Origin: Parabacteroides sp.
GTDB taxonomy: Bacteria > Bacteroidota > Bacteroidia > Bacteroidales > Tannerellaceae
Assembly: GCA_020026285.1 (NCBI GenBank)
Contig: JAHHQS010000023.1
Location: forward strand, 1-35,131
Length of the DNA stretch: 35,131 nucleotides
Direction: 5' to 3'
Within the stretch, counting starts at the first letter, position 1; each line of letters starts with the position of its first letter. Made by a program: the position numbers and the translations under genes. The notes under the pieces were generated by a model. The model ran no database searches. It saw nothing but the letters and a program-made list of their open reading frames with translations, and had not been told where the DNA came from. Below are positions 1 through 8,447 of this stretch, piece after piece.

Positions 1-299
1 AGCAAGTATATAATTTGTTTAATTCGTCATTAAAAAATAAAATATATCTGTATGCGTGAAAACTTGAAATATACTTTATCTTTTATGATATAGAATTTAT
101 CTGAGTCTGTTTTTATTTTTTTATGATACAAATTTCTTGTGACTGTTATTTATTGGAAATCATTATAAAATGTGCTGAAATAACAAGGTCAAGGCTTTTG
201 TCTGAAAGCTTTGACCTTGTCTCAAAAAGCTTAAAGCTTTTATGTAATAAAAATATCTCTTTTTTATTCTTCCTAGACCTTTTTATTGAAGTAAAAAGT
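1..299. other. Gene-free left edge with two hairpins
   Basis: AT-rich stretch downstream of the leftward thioesterase gene. I see no convincing gene; an 84-codon rightward frame that starts here runs into the thioesterase gene and looks like chance. It holds a 16-bp inverted repeat (183-198 with 205-220, one G-U pair) and directly next to it a short palindrome (225-231 with 235-241). The pair probably acts as a 3' processing or termination structure for the thioesterase transcript, although the U-run on that strand is weak. Confidence 0.5.
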
Positions 300-671
300 T
301 TATCTTATTTTAGACAGAAACTTTTCACGATCAACGATAAATCTGATATGTTTCCCTTCACCGATTGTTCCTTTTGAATCGACTGCAACAACAGAAAAAG
401 TTAATTTTCTTCCGTCCACTTCTTCCAGAGTAGCAGTTGCAGAGATGTTTTCTCCCATACCAGATGGTCGGGAGTGAGAAATTTCAAGAAGAGATCCTAC
501 TGTTGTTGAACTTTCAGGTAATTCAGGTGCAACAGCATTCATGGCTGCGTTTTCCATTAATGCGGCCATTGCAGGAGTTGCAAAAACTTCTAAATCACCG
601 GAGCCCATTGTTCTGGCGATGTTCTCGACACAAACCACAGTTTTACTTGTATATGTTAATCCTTTTTCCAT
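300..671 (-). CDS. Hotdog-fold acyl-CoA thioesterase, FlK-like
   Basis: A 123-aa single-domain hotdog protein resembling the fluoroacetyl-CoA thioesterase (FlK) family, which hydrolyses short acyl-CoA thioesters in the cytoplasm. The visible family signature is MGSGDLEVFATP followed by MENAA, then TTVG and the EISH segment. T32, E40 and H66 have the same spacing as the FlK triad Thr42/Glu50/His76 as I remember it, so the protein is probably catalytically active. There is no signal peptide. The start at 671 is supported by a TATCTTTG element about 60 nt upstream on the same strand. It stands alone, and the neighbouring MBL gene is transcribed separately in the same direction. The natural substrate is unknown; fluoroacetate detoxification should not be assumed, because most family members act as general acyl-CoA thioesterases. 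Confidence 0.8.
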   Translation of the reverse strand: MEKGLTYTSKTVVCVENIARTMGSGDLEVFATPAMAALMENAAMNAVAPELPESSTTVGSLLEISHSRPSGMGENISATATLEEVDGRKLTFSVVAVDSKGTIGEGKHIRFIVDREKFLSKIR

Positions 672-730
672 GTTGTTTATTATAAATTAAAAATACGCTC
701 TTGTTGTTCAATAATTATTTAAGTGACTTG

Positions 731-738
731 CAAAGATA
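731..738 (-). promoter_or_regulatory. Promoter -7 element of thioesterase gene
   Basis: On the minus strand this reads TATCTTTG, an exact match to the Bacteroidota -7 consensus TAnnTTTG. Transcription would start near 724, giving a leader of about 50 nt before the ATG at 671. I see no clear TTTG at -33. Confidence 0.6.
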
Positions 739-819
739 ATTATATTTATTTTCTACATCGATAGTTCTGAAAGTAATACTCTTTACGGATAAATGGAAAC
801 GAATGAATCTTTAAAGATT

Positions 820-1572
820 TTAAAGTTCAATGGATTCTCCTTCACGGCTGATACTCCAGAAAGGTATATGGAGCTGATCGGTAAATTCTTTCATTCTTGC
901 TGCAGATTCAAATCCGCTTGCAGCAAAGTGCATCGGTACGAATAATCCAACTTTGAATTTCTGAATGAATTGCCTTCCTCCTCTGGTATATCCATTTCCG
1001 ATTCGACCATCGACAGGGAACATGACAAGATCAAAGTTCGATGTTATTTTTTCAATATCTTTCAATTCTCCCAAATAACGCTTTTCTTCTTTCAAAGGAT
1101 CTATCATGGCATTAAATTCAGCGCTGTATATCATGCCTCCCTCATAATCTTCCGTAAGAAAGCGGGCATACCAGTTATTTAGGTCTCCGGCATGAAAGAT
1201 TGTTTTCTGATCAACTTCTACAATCCATGAAACACCACTATCTGTGCTTCCGGCTGCCGTGACTTTTATCAGATTATCCTGCCAGAAACCACCCTTGGCA
1301 AGCCATACATCTGCATCGTTTTTCTGTGCACGTCGTTTCTTGAGAATATCTTTAGATAATATATATGTGATATCGTCTTTTGTTTCTTTCCATGAGAAAA
1401 TTTCCTTGGTGAAATGATCCTGATGAAAATGACTGGAAAACACATATATTGGTTTGTCTGTATTCAAGAATTTCGTCATCTTATCGGTTGGATCCATCCA
1501 ATAGTCGAATACCAGAATACATTTGGACGTTTCCAATACAAATCCGCTATGAAATAGATAAGTCAGTTCCAT
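820..1572 (-). CDS. MBL-fold metallo-hydrolase
   Basis: A 250-aa cytoplasmic protein of the metallo-beta-lactamase superfamily. The HxHxDH metal motif is present as HFHQDH (H48, H50, D52, H53). H127 and D130 in the FHAGDLNNW segment and H215 in FVPMHF supply the remaining ligands expected for a binuclear zinc site. The length and simple layout fit the small UlaG/L-ascorbate-lactonase-like MBL proteins common in Bacteroidales, whose substrates are generally unknown. There is no signal peptide and no extra RNA- or flavin-binding domain. The start at 1572 lies about 40 nt downstream of a TATTTTTG promoter element and faces the divergent Nudix gene. The fold assignment is strong; the substrate cannot be given. 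Confidence 0.85.
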   Translation of the reverse strand: MELTYLFHSGFVLETSKCILVFDYWMDPTDKMTKFLNTDKPIYVFSSHFHQDHFTKEIFSWKETKDDITYILSKDILKKRRAQKNDADVWLAKGGFWQDNLIKVTAAGSTDSGVSWIVEVDQKTIFHAGDLNNWYARFLTEDYEGGMIYSAEFNAMIDPLKEEKRYLGELKDIEKITSNFDLVMFPVDGRIGNGYTRGGRQFIQKFKVGLFVPMHFAASGFESAARMKEFTDQLHIPFWSISREGESIEL

Positions 1573-1615
1573 ATATAATGAAAATAAGATAATTCATGTT
1601 TGTTTGTCAGGACGG

Positions 1616-1623
1616 CAAAAATA
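1616..1623 (-). promoter_or_regulatory. Promoter -7 element of MBL gene
   Basis: Minus-strand TATTTTTG matches TAnnTTTG. The expected start of transcription near 1609 gives a leader of about 37 nt to the ATG at 1572. Confidence 0.55.
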
Positions 1624-1696
1624 GAAATTCCATTTGATTTTTAAACCACATTTAAGGTTTTCTGACAAATCTGAACCGTTATTTACTCTTATTCCG

Positions 1697-1704
1697 TATA
1701 TTTG
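1697..1704 (+). promoter_or_regulatory. Promoter -7 element of Nudix gene
   Basis: TATATTTG matches the Bacteroidota -7 consensus and lies 20 nt before the ATG at 1725, so the leader would be about 13 nt. No good -33 TTTG is visible. Confidence 0.6.
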
Positions 1705-1724
1705 CGAGTTAAATAAACAAAATA

Positions 1725-2225
1725 ATGAAAGAAGAATGGTTCCCGTTGGTGAACGAGGAGGGTGAAACAATAGGAAAGGCAACTAGACGAGAATGTCATA
1801 GTGGTAGTAAATTGTTACATGCTGTAGTTCATTTACATATTTTTAATAGGCAAGGAGATATTTATCTTCAGAAACGGTCAATGAATAAGGATATTCAGCC
1901 AGGAAAGTGGGATACAGCTGTAGGTGGTCATATTGATTATGGTGAAACAGTAGAAGTTGCATTGAGAAGAGAAGTTCGTGAAGAACTAGGCATTACGGAG
2001 TTTGAACCGGAATTTCTGATGCGATATGTGTTTGAATCGGCTATTGAAAAAGAACTTGTAAATACTTTTCGTACTATATACGAAGGACCTTTCCATCCCG
2101 ACATGGTGGAAGTGGTTGAAGGCCGTTTCTGGTCGATGAAAGAAATTGACGAAAATATGGGAAAGGGTGTGTTTACTCCTAATTTTGAAAGTGAATTCAG
2201 AAAAATACAATTATTGAATAAGTAA
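1725..2225 (+). CDS. Nudix hydrolase (YfcD/IDI-like)
   Basis: A 166-aa Nudix-fold hydrolase. The Nudix box G-x5-E-x7-REUxEExGU is complete: G68, E74, R82-E83 and E86-E87 in the segment GGHIDYGE to REVREELGI, so the Mg2+-dependent pyrophosphohydrolase centre is intact. The N-terminal part (EEWFPLVNEEGETIGKA) resembles the YfcD/isopentenyl-diphosphate-isomerase-like branch of Nudix proteins, whose substrates are poorly defined. It is cytoplasmic with no extra domains. It starts just after a matching promoter element and ends 35 nt before the M13 peptidase gene, so some co-transcription is possible. Confidence 0.88.
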   Translation: MKEEWFPLVNEEGETIGKATRRECHSGSKLLHAVVHLHIFNRQGDIYLQKRSMNKDIQPGKWDTAVGGHIDYGETVEVALRREVREELGITEFEPEFLMRYVFESAIEKELVNTFRTIYEGPFHPDMVEVVEGRFWSMKEIDENMGKGVFTPNFESEFRKIQLLNK

Positions 2226-2260
2226 AAATCAAATTAAATAACATTTAAACAAACGTGTTT

Positions 2261-4303
2261 ATGAAAACAAAACATTGTATTGCTTTTGCAGCATTGGCTG
2301 TTGCAGCTCTTTCTGGTTGTGCCGGAAGCGGACAGCAGGAAGCAAAATTAAGTACAGGTATTGATTTGGCTAATTTGGATACAACCGCCGTTGCAGGACA
2401 GGACTTTTTCCGTTTTGCTTGTGGTGGCTTTAATGACAAACATCCATTGACTGCCGAATATTCTCGCTTCGGAGCATTTGAAATGCTTATGGAAGAAAAC
2501 CAAAAACAGATTAAGGGTTTGATTGAAAGCCTGGCTGCTGATCAGAATACTCAGAGCGAAGCTGGCAAGAAAGTTGGTAACTTGTATAAATTGGCGATGG
2601 ATAGCGTGAAACTGAACAAGGATGGTATTGCTCCAATCAAACCAATGCTTGATAAGATTGCTGCTATTTCAAATAAAGATCAGATTATTCCGATGAAGGT
2701 TGAATTATCAAACATCGGTGTTGGTACTTATTTCAGCAGTTATGTTTATGCTGATCCGAAGAATAGTGATCTGAATATTTTCCAGATGGGACAAGGTGGT
2801 ATCAACCTGGGTGAAAGAGAATATTATTTGGATAATGATGAAGCAACAGTAGCCATTCGTGAACAGTACAAAAAATACATTACTAAATTATTTACTTTAG
2901 CTGGCTTTTCTGAAGCAGATGCAGACAAGAAGATGAATGATGTAATGGAAGTGGAAACTGCGATAGCAAAAGCTTCTTTGAGTGCAGTTGAACTTCGTGA
3001 TCCGGAAGCCAACTACCATAAAATGTCGTATGCAGAATTGCAGAAGACAATTTCAGGAATCGATTGGGATGTTTATTTGAAAGGTTTGGGTATTTCTGGT
3101 GTGAATGAATTGAATGTCGGTCAGATCAAACCTATTCAGGAAGTGGCTAGATTGATTGAATCAATGCCTCTTTCTCGTCACATATCTTATTTGCAGTATA
3201 ATGTAATTGATGCTGCTGCAAGTTATATGAGTGACGATTTTGTTTCTGCTCGTTTTGATTTTTATGGAAAAGTAATGTCTGGTCGTCAGGCAAATCAGCC
3301 GCGTTGGAAACGTGCAGTAAATACTGTTAACGGAGTTTTGGGTGAATTGGTTGGGCAGATGTATGTGGAAAAGTATTTTCCACCTGCAGCTAAAGAACGT
3401 ATGGTTGCTTTAGTTAAGAATCTTCAGACAGCTTTAGGCGAACGTATAAAAGCACAGGAGTGGATGAGTGAAGAAACAAAAGCAAAAGCGTTGGATAAAT
3501 TGGCTAATTTCCATGTTAAAGTTGGATATCCTGATAAATGGAAAGATTATTCAGCTCTTTCTATCGAAAATGATTCTTATTGGGCAAATATCTGTCGTGC
3601 TTCTAAATGGGCTAACGATGATATGTATGGTCGCTTGGGCAAACCTGTTGATAAAGACGAATGGCTGATGAGTCCTCAGACTGTAAATGCATATTATAAT
3701 CCAACAACAAACGAAATCTGTTTCCCTGCTGCAATTCTTCAGTATCCGTTCTTTGATATGAATGCAGATGATGCATTTAATTATGGAGCTATCGGTGTGG
3801 TTATCGGTCATGAAATGACTCACGGATTTGATGATCAGGGACGTCGCTACGACAAGAATGGCAATATGAAAGACTGGTGGGCTGAAAGCGATGCAAAAGC
3901 CTTTAAAGAACGTACTCAGGTAATGGTCGATTTCTTTAATAAGATTGAAGTCCTTCCGGGATTGTTCGGTAACGGTCAGCTTACATTAGGTGAAAATATC
4001 GCAGACCACGGAGGTTTGAATGTATCTTTCACAGCATATAAGAATGCAACAAAGAATGCTCCTTTGGCTGACGCTCAAGGGTTCACAGCTGATCAACGTT
4101 TCTTCCTGGCTTATGCTGCATTATGGGCTGGTAATGTCCGTGATGAAGAAATCCGTTCACGTACTAAGTCAGATCCTCACTCTTTAGGAGAATGGCGTGT
4201 AAATGGAGCTCTTCCTCATATTGCTGCATGGTATGAAGCTTTTGGTATTACTCCGGAAGATCCATTGTATGTTGCACCTGAAAAACGTGTGAATATCTGG
4301 TAA
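2261..4303 (+). CDS. M13 family metallopeptidase lipoprotein (PepO-like)
   Basis: A 680-aa zinc endopeptidase of the neprilysin/PepO family, probably attached to the cell envelope. The N-terminus carries an SPII signal with a lipobox ending at C20 (ALSGC). The large alpha-helical M13_N domain follows. The catalytic domain has NAYYNP, the zinc motif HEMTH (H517, E518, H521), the third ligand E578 in GENIADHGG with D582, and a C-terminal W as in other M13 enzymes. The length fits the family. I chose ATG 2261 over a GTG two codons upstream because the ATG gives a normal lipoprotein signal. A hairpin terminator follows 30 nt after the stop. It probably degrades peptides at the cell surface or in the periplasm. 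Confidence 0.93.
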   Translation: MKTKHCIAFAALAVAALSGCAGSGQQEAKLSTGIDLANLDTTAVAGQDFFRFACGGFNDKHPLTAEYSRFGAFEMLMEENQKQIKGLIESLAADQNTQSEAGKKVGNLYKLAMDSVKLNKDGIAPIKPMLDKIAAISNKDQIIPMKVELSNIGVGTYFSSYVYADPKNSDLNIFQMGQGGINLGEREYYLDNDEATVAIREQYKKYITKLFTLAGFSEADADKKMNDVMEVETAIAKASLSAVELRDPEANYHKMSYAELQKTISGIDWDVYLKGLGISGVNELNVGQIKPIQEVARLIESMPLSRHISYLQYNVIDAAASYMSDDFVSARFDFYGKVMSGRQANQPRWKRAVNTVNGVLGELVGQMYVEKYFPPAAKERMVALVKNLQTALGERIKAQEWMSEETKAKALDKLANFHVKVGYPDKWKDYSALSIENDSYWANICRASKWANDDMYGRLGKPVDKDEWLMSPQTVNAYYNPTTNEICFPAAILQYPFFDMNADDAFNYGAIGVVIGHEMTHGFDDQGRRYDKNGNMKDWWAESDAKAFKERTQVMVDFFNKIEVLPGLFGNGQLTLGENIADHGGLNVSFTAYKNATKNAPLADAQGFTADQRFFLAYAALWAGNVRDEEIRSRTKSDPHSLGEWRVNGALPHIAAWYEAFGITPEDPLYVAPEKRVNIW

Positions 4304-4332
4304 TTTCAGAAAAAATATACATACTGATATTT

Positions 4333-4366
4333 AAAAGGGCATGTCCGTAAAGACATGCCTTTTTTT
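4333..4366 (+). terminator. Intrinsic terminator after M13 peptidase
   Basis: GGCATGTC (4338-4345) pairs with GACATGCC (4352-4359) around a 6-nt loop, extended by A-T pairs and followed by a run of seven T. Confidence 0.9.
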
Positions 4367-4464
4367 GTGTTTTTTTTCTTTTGTAAAAAGAAATTGTATG
4401 AAATCGGATTTTGAAAAATAGAAAATAGATTAATCCACTCAAAATGAATGTTAAAGTCTTATGT

Positions 4465-4499
4465 TTTGATGCTTGATAATTTACAATCCGTTATATTTG
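4465..4499 (+). promoter_or_regulatory. Promoter of low-complexity protein gene
   Basis: TTTG at 4465-4468 and TATATTTG at 4492-4499. The 23-nt spacing is slightly long for the Bacteroidota -33/-7 consensus. It implies a leader of about 100 nt, much longer than for most genes here. Confidence 0.5.
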
Positions 4500-4593
4500 T
4501 AAAATAAATAACTATACATCTTATTGTATTTTAATTTGATCAATTAAACTTAAAAGAATCAGTTCAGTCTAAGTAGTAACAGGTAAAAATAAT

Positions 4594-4599
4594 AGGAGG
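4594..4599 (+). promoter_or_regulatory. Strong Shine-Dalgarno AGGAGG
   Basis: AGGAGG sits 7 nt before the ATG at 4607, the ideal spacing. Bacteroidota genes seldom use such a sequence, and I saw no comparable AGGAGG directly upstream of the other starts in this window. Confidence 0.75.
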
Positions 4600-4606
4600 A
4601 AAAAAT

Positions 4607-5953
4607 ATGAAACCTAAGAAATTTACATCCTTGATGGTGATGCTTCTGTTAGCATTTAGCGTGGCAGGGCAGGAACAATTCTTCGATGATGTGTATTATT
4701 CTTCCAGTAAGTCAAAGTCTAAGGCTGCTGTAGAGAAACGCACAACAAAAGAAGAACCGAGAAAAGTTGATATGGATGCTGAACCTAAAGAGACGGTTTT
4801 GCCTCGTAATTCAAAAAGTGCATCAATACAAGATGAACGTGATATAGATGAATACAATCGTCGTTATTCCGGATATAATGAAGAAGAAAATGTGGAAAAA
4901 GAGGTTGCACAGGAACCTGTGAAGAAAAAGGTAACAGTGGAACCTGATCGTCGTTCTGATCTGGAATATAGTGAACGCATAGTTCGTTATCATTCACCAA
5001 GTAAAATATCAATAGTCGGTGCAGATGAGGTGAATCTGTACATGGATGATGGATATTATGCTTATGATTATGGTACAGATTATGTGAATGGTTCTGCTAA
5101 TGTATCAATAAATGTGAATTTGGGTTCGCCTTGGTCTAGCTGGGGCTGGTATGGCGGATATTATGATCCATGGTATTATTACAATCCTTGGAGATATTAT
5201 AGTTCTTGGTGGTATCGTCCTTATTATTGGGGCGGCTGGTATGCTGGTTTCTATGATCCATGGTACGATCCCTGGTATCATCCAGGATGGGGTGGCTACT
5301 ATTGTGGCTATTATGGCGGATACTATGGAGGCTATTATGGTGGTTATTATCCTTACTATGCTAATAATTACAGCAATGGCCGTTCAGCTTATGGCCGTTC
5401 AAGTGGCTATTCAGCAAGTAGCAGTAGTTTGAGAAGTTCTGGCAGATCTTCATCAGGACGTAATTCCAGTTATGCTAGTTCATCTGCTTCATCAGGAAGA
5501 GGTTCCGGCCGTTATTCATCAGGAAACTCATCTTCTTTAAGAGGCAGTTCTGTTAGTGGTCGTTCAAGTGGCCGTTATTCAAGTTCTAATTCCGGCTCAG
5601 TTGGAAGAGGTTCTTCAAGCAGTTCTGGATATAGCCGTGGTAGCGGAAGAAGCAGCTCAAGATTGTCATCTTCTTCAAGAGTTCATACTCGTATGAATGA
5701 AGGAACAAGTTCTTCTCGTTATTCATCAGGACGTAGCAGTTATTCATCAGGACGTAACTCAGGTAGTTATAATCGTAGAAATTCAATAAGTACGCCAACA
5801 CATCGCTCTTCTCGATCTTACAGCGCTCCTTCTAATTATGGAAGCAGTCGTTCAAGCGGTTCATTCAGTAGAGGTGGTGGCAGCTTTGGTGGTGGTCGCT
5901 CAAGTGGCGGAAGTTACAGTGGCGGCGGCCGTTCTAGTGGAAGAGGTAGATAA
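4607..5953 (+). CDS. Exported Tyr/Gly/Trp- and Ser/Arg-rich low-complexity protein
   Basis: A 448-aa protein of unknown function. Residues 1-21 form a signal peptide. Residues 25-145 are charged and Lys/Glu-rich. About 155-265 are dominated by Tyr, Gly, Trp and Pro, with repeated DPWYxP and GGYYGGYY units. From about 265 to the end Ser, Gly and Arg predominate (SSGR, YSSGR units), ending in a Gly-rich tail. There is no recognisable enzymatic domain. The composition suggests a disordered, surface-associated or self-assembling envelope protein. It starts after a strong Shine-Dalgarno and ends 23 nt before the likely start of the OmpP1-like gene, so the two are probably one operon. The frame is open throughout despite the low complexity, and the signal peptide supports real coding. 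Confidence 0.8.
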   Translation: MKPKKFTSLMVMLLLAFSVAGQEQFFDDVYYSSSKSKSKAAVEKRTTKEEPRKVDMDAEPKETVLPRNSKSASIQDERDIDEYNRRYSGYNEEENVEKEVAQEPVKKKVTVEPDRRSDLEYSERIVRYHSPSKISIVGADEVNLYMDDGYYAYDYGTDYVNGSANVSINVNLGSPWSSWGWYGGYYDPWYYYNPWRYYSSWWYRPYYWGGWYAGFYDPWYDPWYHPGWGGYYCGYYGGYYGGYYGGYYPYYANNYSNGRSAYGRSSGYSASSSSLRSSGRSSSGRNSSYASSSASSGRGSGRYSSGNSSSLRGSSVSGRSSGRYSSSNSGSVGRGSSSSSGYSRGSGRSSSRLSSSSRVHTRMNEGTSSSRYSSGRSSYSSGRNSGSYNRRNSISTPTHRSSRSYSAPSNYGSSRSSGSFSRGGGSFGGGRSSGGSYSGGGRSSGRGR

Positions 5954-5976
5954 TATAAATGTTGAAAGTTAGAACA

Positions 5977-7569
5977 ATGAAGAAAGTATTGACAATAGCA
6001 TCAGTTTTGGTGCTTAATATAGGTGGAGCTTTTTCACAGGGTATTACAGATGCATATAAACTTGTGCCAAATGGGGACTTGCATGGAACGGCACGTAGCC
6101 TGGGTATGGCTGGCGCTTTTGGCGCTTTAGGTGGAGATATATCTGTGTTGAATAATAATCCGGCAGGTTTAGCTGTTTATAGAAGTTCGGAGTTTGCAGC
6201 AACAATTGATGTAACAACAATGTCTTCAAAGGCAAATTGGAATGGTCAGGGTAAAACAACTGACAAGACTAATTTTAATTTTGACAACATTGCTTATGTA
6301 TCTTATTTCCCAACAGGAAATGATGAAGGTCTGCTCAGTTGGAATGTGGGATTCTCTTATAATCGATTAAAGAGTTTTAATCGAAATTATTCAATGGCAG
6401 CCACTGGTGCAAACGGAGCTTCGTTAGCTGATTATATTGCTTCTCGTGCAAATGTAGGAAAGCTGACACCGAATGATTTGGATTTCCGTTTTGATGGAGA
6501 TAATGTAACTTATAATCCATACGATACTCAGAGTGACTGGCTTTCAGTATTGGCAAATGATGCTGGTTTCTTGAATTATGGGGAAAAAGGATATGAGTCT
6601 TCTTTAAAAACAATAAATGGGACACCTTATGAACGTTCTTATACTGAATTGAATGTGAATGAATCTGGTGCGGTCGATCAATATACATTAGGTTTCGGAA
6701 CCAATATTTCAGATCGTTTCTTGTTAGGCGCTTCTTTTTCTGTAACAGATATGAAGTATGATTTGTATTCCTATTATGCAGAAGATTATGAAGCTCATAA
6801 AAAAAGTTATATAGAACTGGAAAATGGTTTGACTACAAAGGGAACTGGATTTGGAGTAAATGTCGGTGCAATAATCCGTCCAGTCGATTATCTGCGTTTT
6901 GGTATTGCTTATAATTCTCCAACCTGGTATAAGCTGACAGATTATTATTACGCAGAAGGAAGTTCGGACATAGAATCTTTACCTGATCAGTATAAAGCTA
7001 ATTCTCCTGAAAATGCGATGACAAAATATAAATTCAGAACTCCTGATAAATGGATTTTTAGTGCTGCCGCAATTATTGGACAAACAGCTTTGGTTAGTTT
7101 GGATTATGAAATGATGAACTATCGTAGAACATTCCTTTCAGATGAATTTGGAGTTTCTAATGGTCCGACAAATGATGGTTTAGATCAGTTGTATGGCGTT
7201 TCAAATACAATCAAGTTTGGTACAGAAATAAAAGTTACACCACAGTTCGCTGTCAGAGCTGGCGTCGCTTGGTCCGGAACAGGAATGAAAAATGATTTGA
7301 CAAGTGGAAACAGGGAAGTTGTTACTGTAGGAACTTTGCCTCATTATACATTAAGAGATGATATCATGAACTATTCGGTTGGTTTTGGATATCGTTTTAC
7401 TCCACAGTTCTATGCAGATATCGCATGCGTTGTTAAGTCGTTCAAAGATAAAGCATATTCTTTCTCTACAGTTTATTCAGATGCAGGAGGGGTATTGACA
7501 CAATCAAATCCGGCGTCATTAAAGAATACATCCACTCGAGTTGCTTTAACTTTGGGATATAAGTTTTGA
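5977..7569 (+). CDS. OmpP1/FadL-like outer-membrane beta-barrel protein
   Basis: A 530-aa outer-membrane protein with a Sec signal peptide (MKKVLTIASVLVLNIGGAFSQ). The mature N-terminus contains GTARSLGMAGAFGALGGDISVLNNNPAGLA, the pattern seen in the OmpP1/FadL/TodX family and in Bacteroidota proteins often called hemin receptors. The remainder consists of alternating amphipathic strands, and the protein ends in an aromatic residue (GYKF) as expected for barrel insertion. Such barrels move hydrophobic or small molecules across the outer membrane; the ligand here is unknown. I chose ATG 5977 because the ATG at 5959 would add six residues ahead of the signal peptide. It follows the low-complexity protein gene directly and is closed by a strong terminator. 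Confidence 0.85.
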   Translation: MKKVLTIASVLVLNIGGAFSQGITDAYKLVPNGDLHGTARSLGMAGAFGALGGDISVLNNNPAGLAVYRSSEFAATIDVTTMSSKANWNGQGKTTDKTNFNFDNIAYVSYFPTGNDEGLLSWNVGFSYNRLKSFNRNYSMAATGANGASLADYIASRANVGKLTPNDLDFRFDGDNVTYNPYDTQSDWLSVLANDAGFLNYGEKGYESSLKTINGTPYERSYTELNVNESGAVDQYTLGFGTNISDRFLLGASFSVTDMKYDLYSYYAEDYEAHKKSYIELENGLTTKGTGFGVNVGAIIRPVDYLRFGIAYNSPTWYKLTDYYYAEGSSDIESLPDQYKANSPENAMTKYKFRTPDKWIFSAAAIIGQTALVSLDYEMMNYRRTFLSDEFGVSNGPTNDGLDQLYGVSNTIKFGTEIKVTPQFAVRAGVAWSGTGMKNDLTSGNREVVTVGTLPHYTLRDDIMNYSVGFGYRFTPQFYADIACVVKSFKDKAYSFSTVYSDAGGVLTQSNPASLKNTSTRVALTLGYKF

Positions 7570-7594
7570 ACAATAAAATAAAGGTTTTGTCCTT

Positions 7595-7638
7595 AAAAAG
7601 CCCTTGTTCGTACAATTTGTATGGAACAAGGGCTTTTT
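7595..7638 (+). terminator. Intrinsic terminator after OmpP1-like gene
   Basis: A perfect 15-bp stem, 7595-7609 with 7624-7638, around a 14-nt loop and ending in TTTTT. It separates the membrane-protein operon from the sigma-factor gene. Confidence 0.9.
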
Positions 7639-7763
7639 GTTTTCGAAAAGTTTGGAATAATCAAAATTATTATCTTTTTTTGTAAAAAATAACATGAAGT
7701 TAAACATTAAAATCCTACTGCCTATAGCATAACGTTACTCTAAGAATTAAAAAAATATTAGTA

Positions 7764-8357
7764 ATGGTCAGACTAGAAACGATGACAGATGAAGAACTTG
7801 TCATCCTTTATGCTGGAGGTAATAACTCTGCTTTTGACGTTTTGTTGAATCGTTATAAAAGTAGTATATATTCCTATATATTCTTTATTGTACATAACAA
7901 CGAACTGACAGATGATCTTTTTCAGGAAACATTTGTCAAGGTAATTATGACTATAAAACAAGGTCGTTATACAGAAACTGGAAAATTCAAAGCCTGGATA
8001 ACAAGGATTGCCCATAATCTAATTATCGATTATTATCGTCAGGAAAAGAATGAAAATACAATCTCTAATGATGAGATGGAAGTAGATTTGCTGAATGATA
8101 TAAAATTGTGCGATAGTACAATTGAAGATCAATTAGTAAAGTATCAGATTTTGGAAGATATCCGCAAACTTTTAAAATCACTGCCGGAAAATCAGCGCGA
8201 AGTATTGGAAATGAGATTTTACCAAGATTTAAGTTTCAAGGAAATTGCTGATTTAACAGGAGTTAGTATCAATACTGCTTTGGGTAGAATGCGTTATGCA
8301 ATCTTGAATTTGCGTCGTTTGGCAGAAGAGCATCATATAGAATTGTCATTGACATAG
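7764..8357 (+). CDS. ECF-like sigma-70 family RNA polymerase sigma factor
   Basis: A 197-aa sigma factor with only regions 2 and 4. Region 2 covers roughly residues 25-100 (DDLFQETFVKV and the FKAWITRIAHNLIIDYYRQ segment that recognises -10 DNA). Region 4 covers about 130-185, with LPENQREVLEMRFYQDLSFKEIADLTGVS as the helix-turn-helix recognising -35. No FecR-type or zinc-binding anti-sigma gene is next to it; instead a 60-62 aa open frame follows, after which comes a terminator. An alternative ATG six codons downstream is possible. The inducing signal and regulon cannot be read from the sequence. Confidence 0.92.
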   Translation: MVRLETMTDEELVILYAGGNNSAFDVLLNRYKSSIYSYIFFIVHNNELTDDLFQETFVKVIMTIKQGRYTETGKFKAWITRIAHNLIIDYYRQEKNENTISNDEMEVDLLNDIKLCDSTIEDQLVKYQILEDIRKLLKSLPENQREVLEMRFYQDLSFKEIADLTGVSINTALGRMRYAILNLRRLAEEHHIELSLT

Positions 8358-8447
8358 AAAAAAAATAGAAGAAAGAGGAAATTTATTTATTTAAATATAA
8401 AATAAAATCATAGCTGCTTCGTTATTAAATTGTAAACAATAAAGCGA

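Larger units (their letters stand above)
4304..4606. other. 303-nt intergenic leader region
   Basis: Holds the M13 terminator, then AT-rich DNA with a promoter-like pair (TTTG 4465-4468, TATATTTG 4492-4499) and a leader of about 100 nt for the low-complexity protein gene. I see no small gene. Confidence 0.5.

Noticed and set aside
123..377. 84-codon rightward open frame at the left edge
   Set aside because: It crosses two hairpins and overlaps the 3' end of the thioesterase gene; its composition is that of AT-rich non-coding DNA.
2255..2260. GTG start two codons before the M13 peptidase ATG
   Set aside because: The ATG at 2261 gives a standard SPII signal; the extension adds only V-F and is not needed.
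5280..5945. Repeated short units resembling a repeat array or CRISPR
   Set aside because: The repeats are codon-level (GGYY, SSGR) and irregular, follow the reading frame of an exported protein, and have no spacer pattern.
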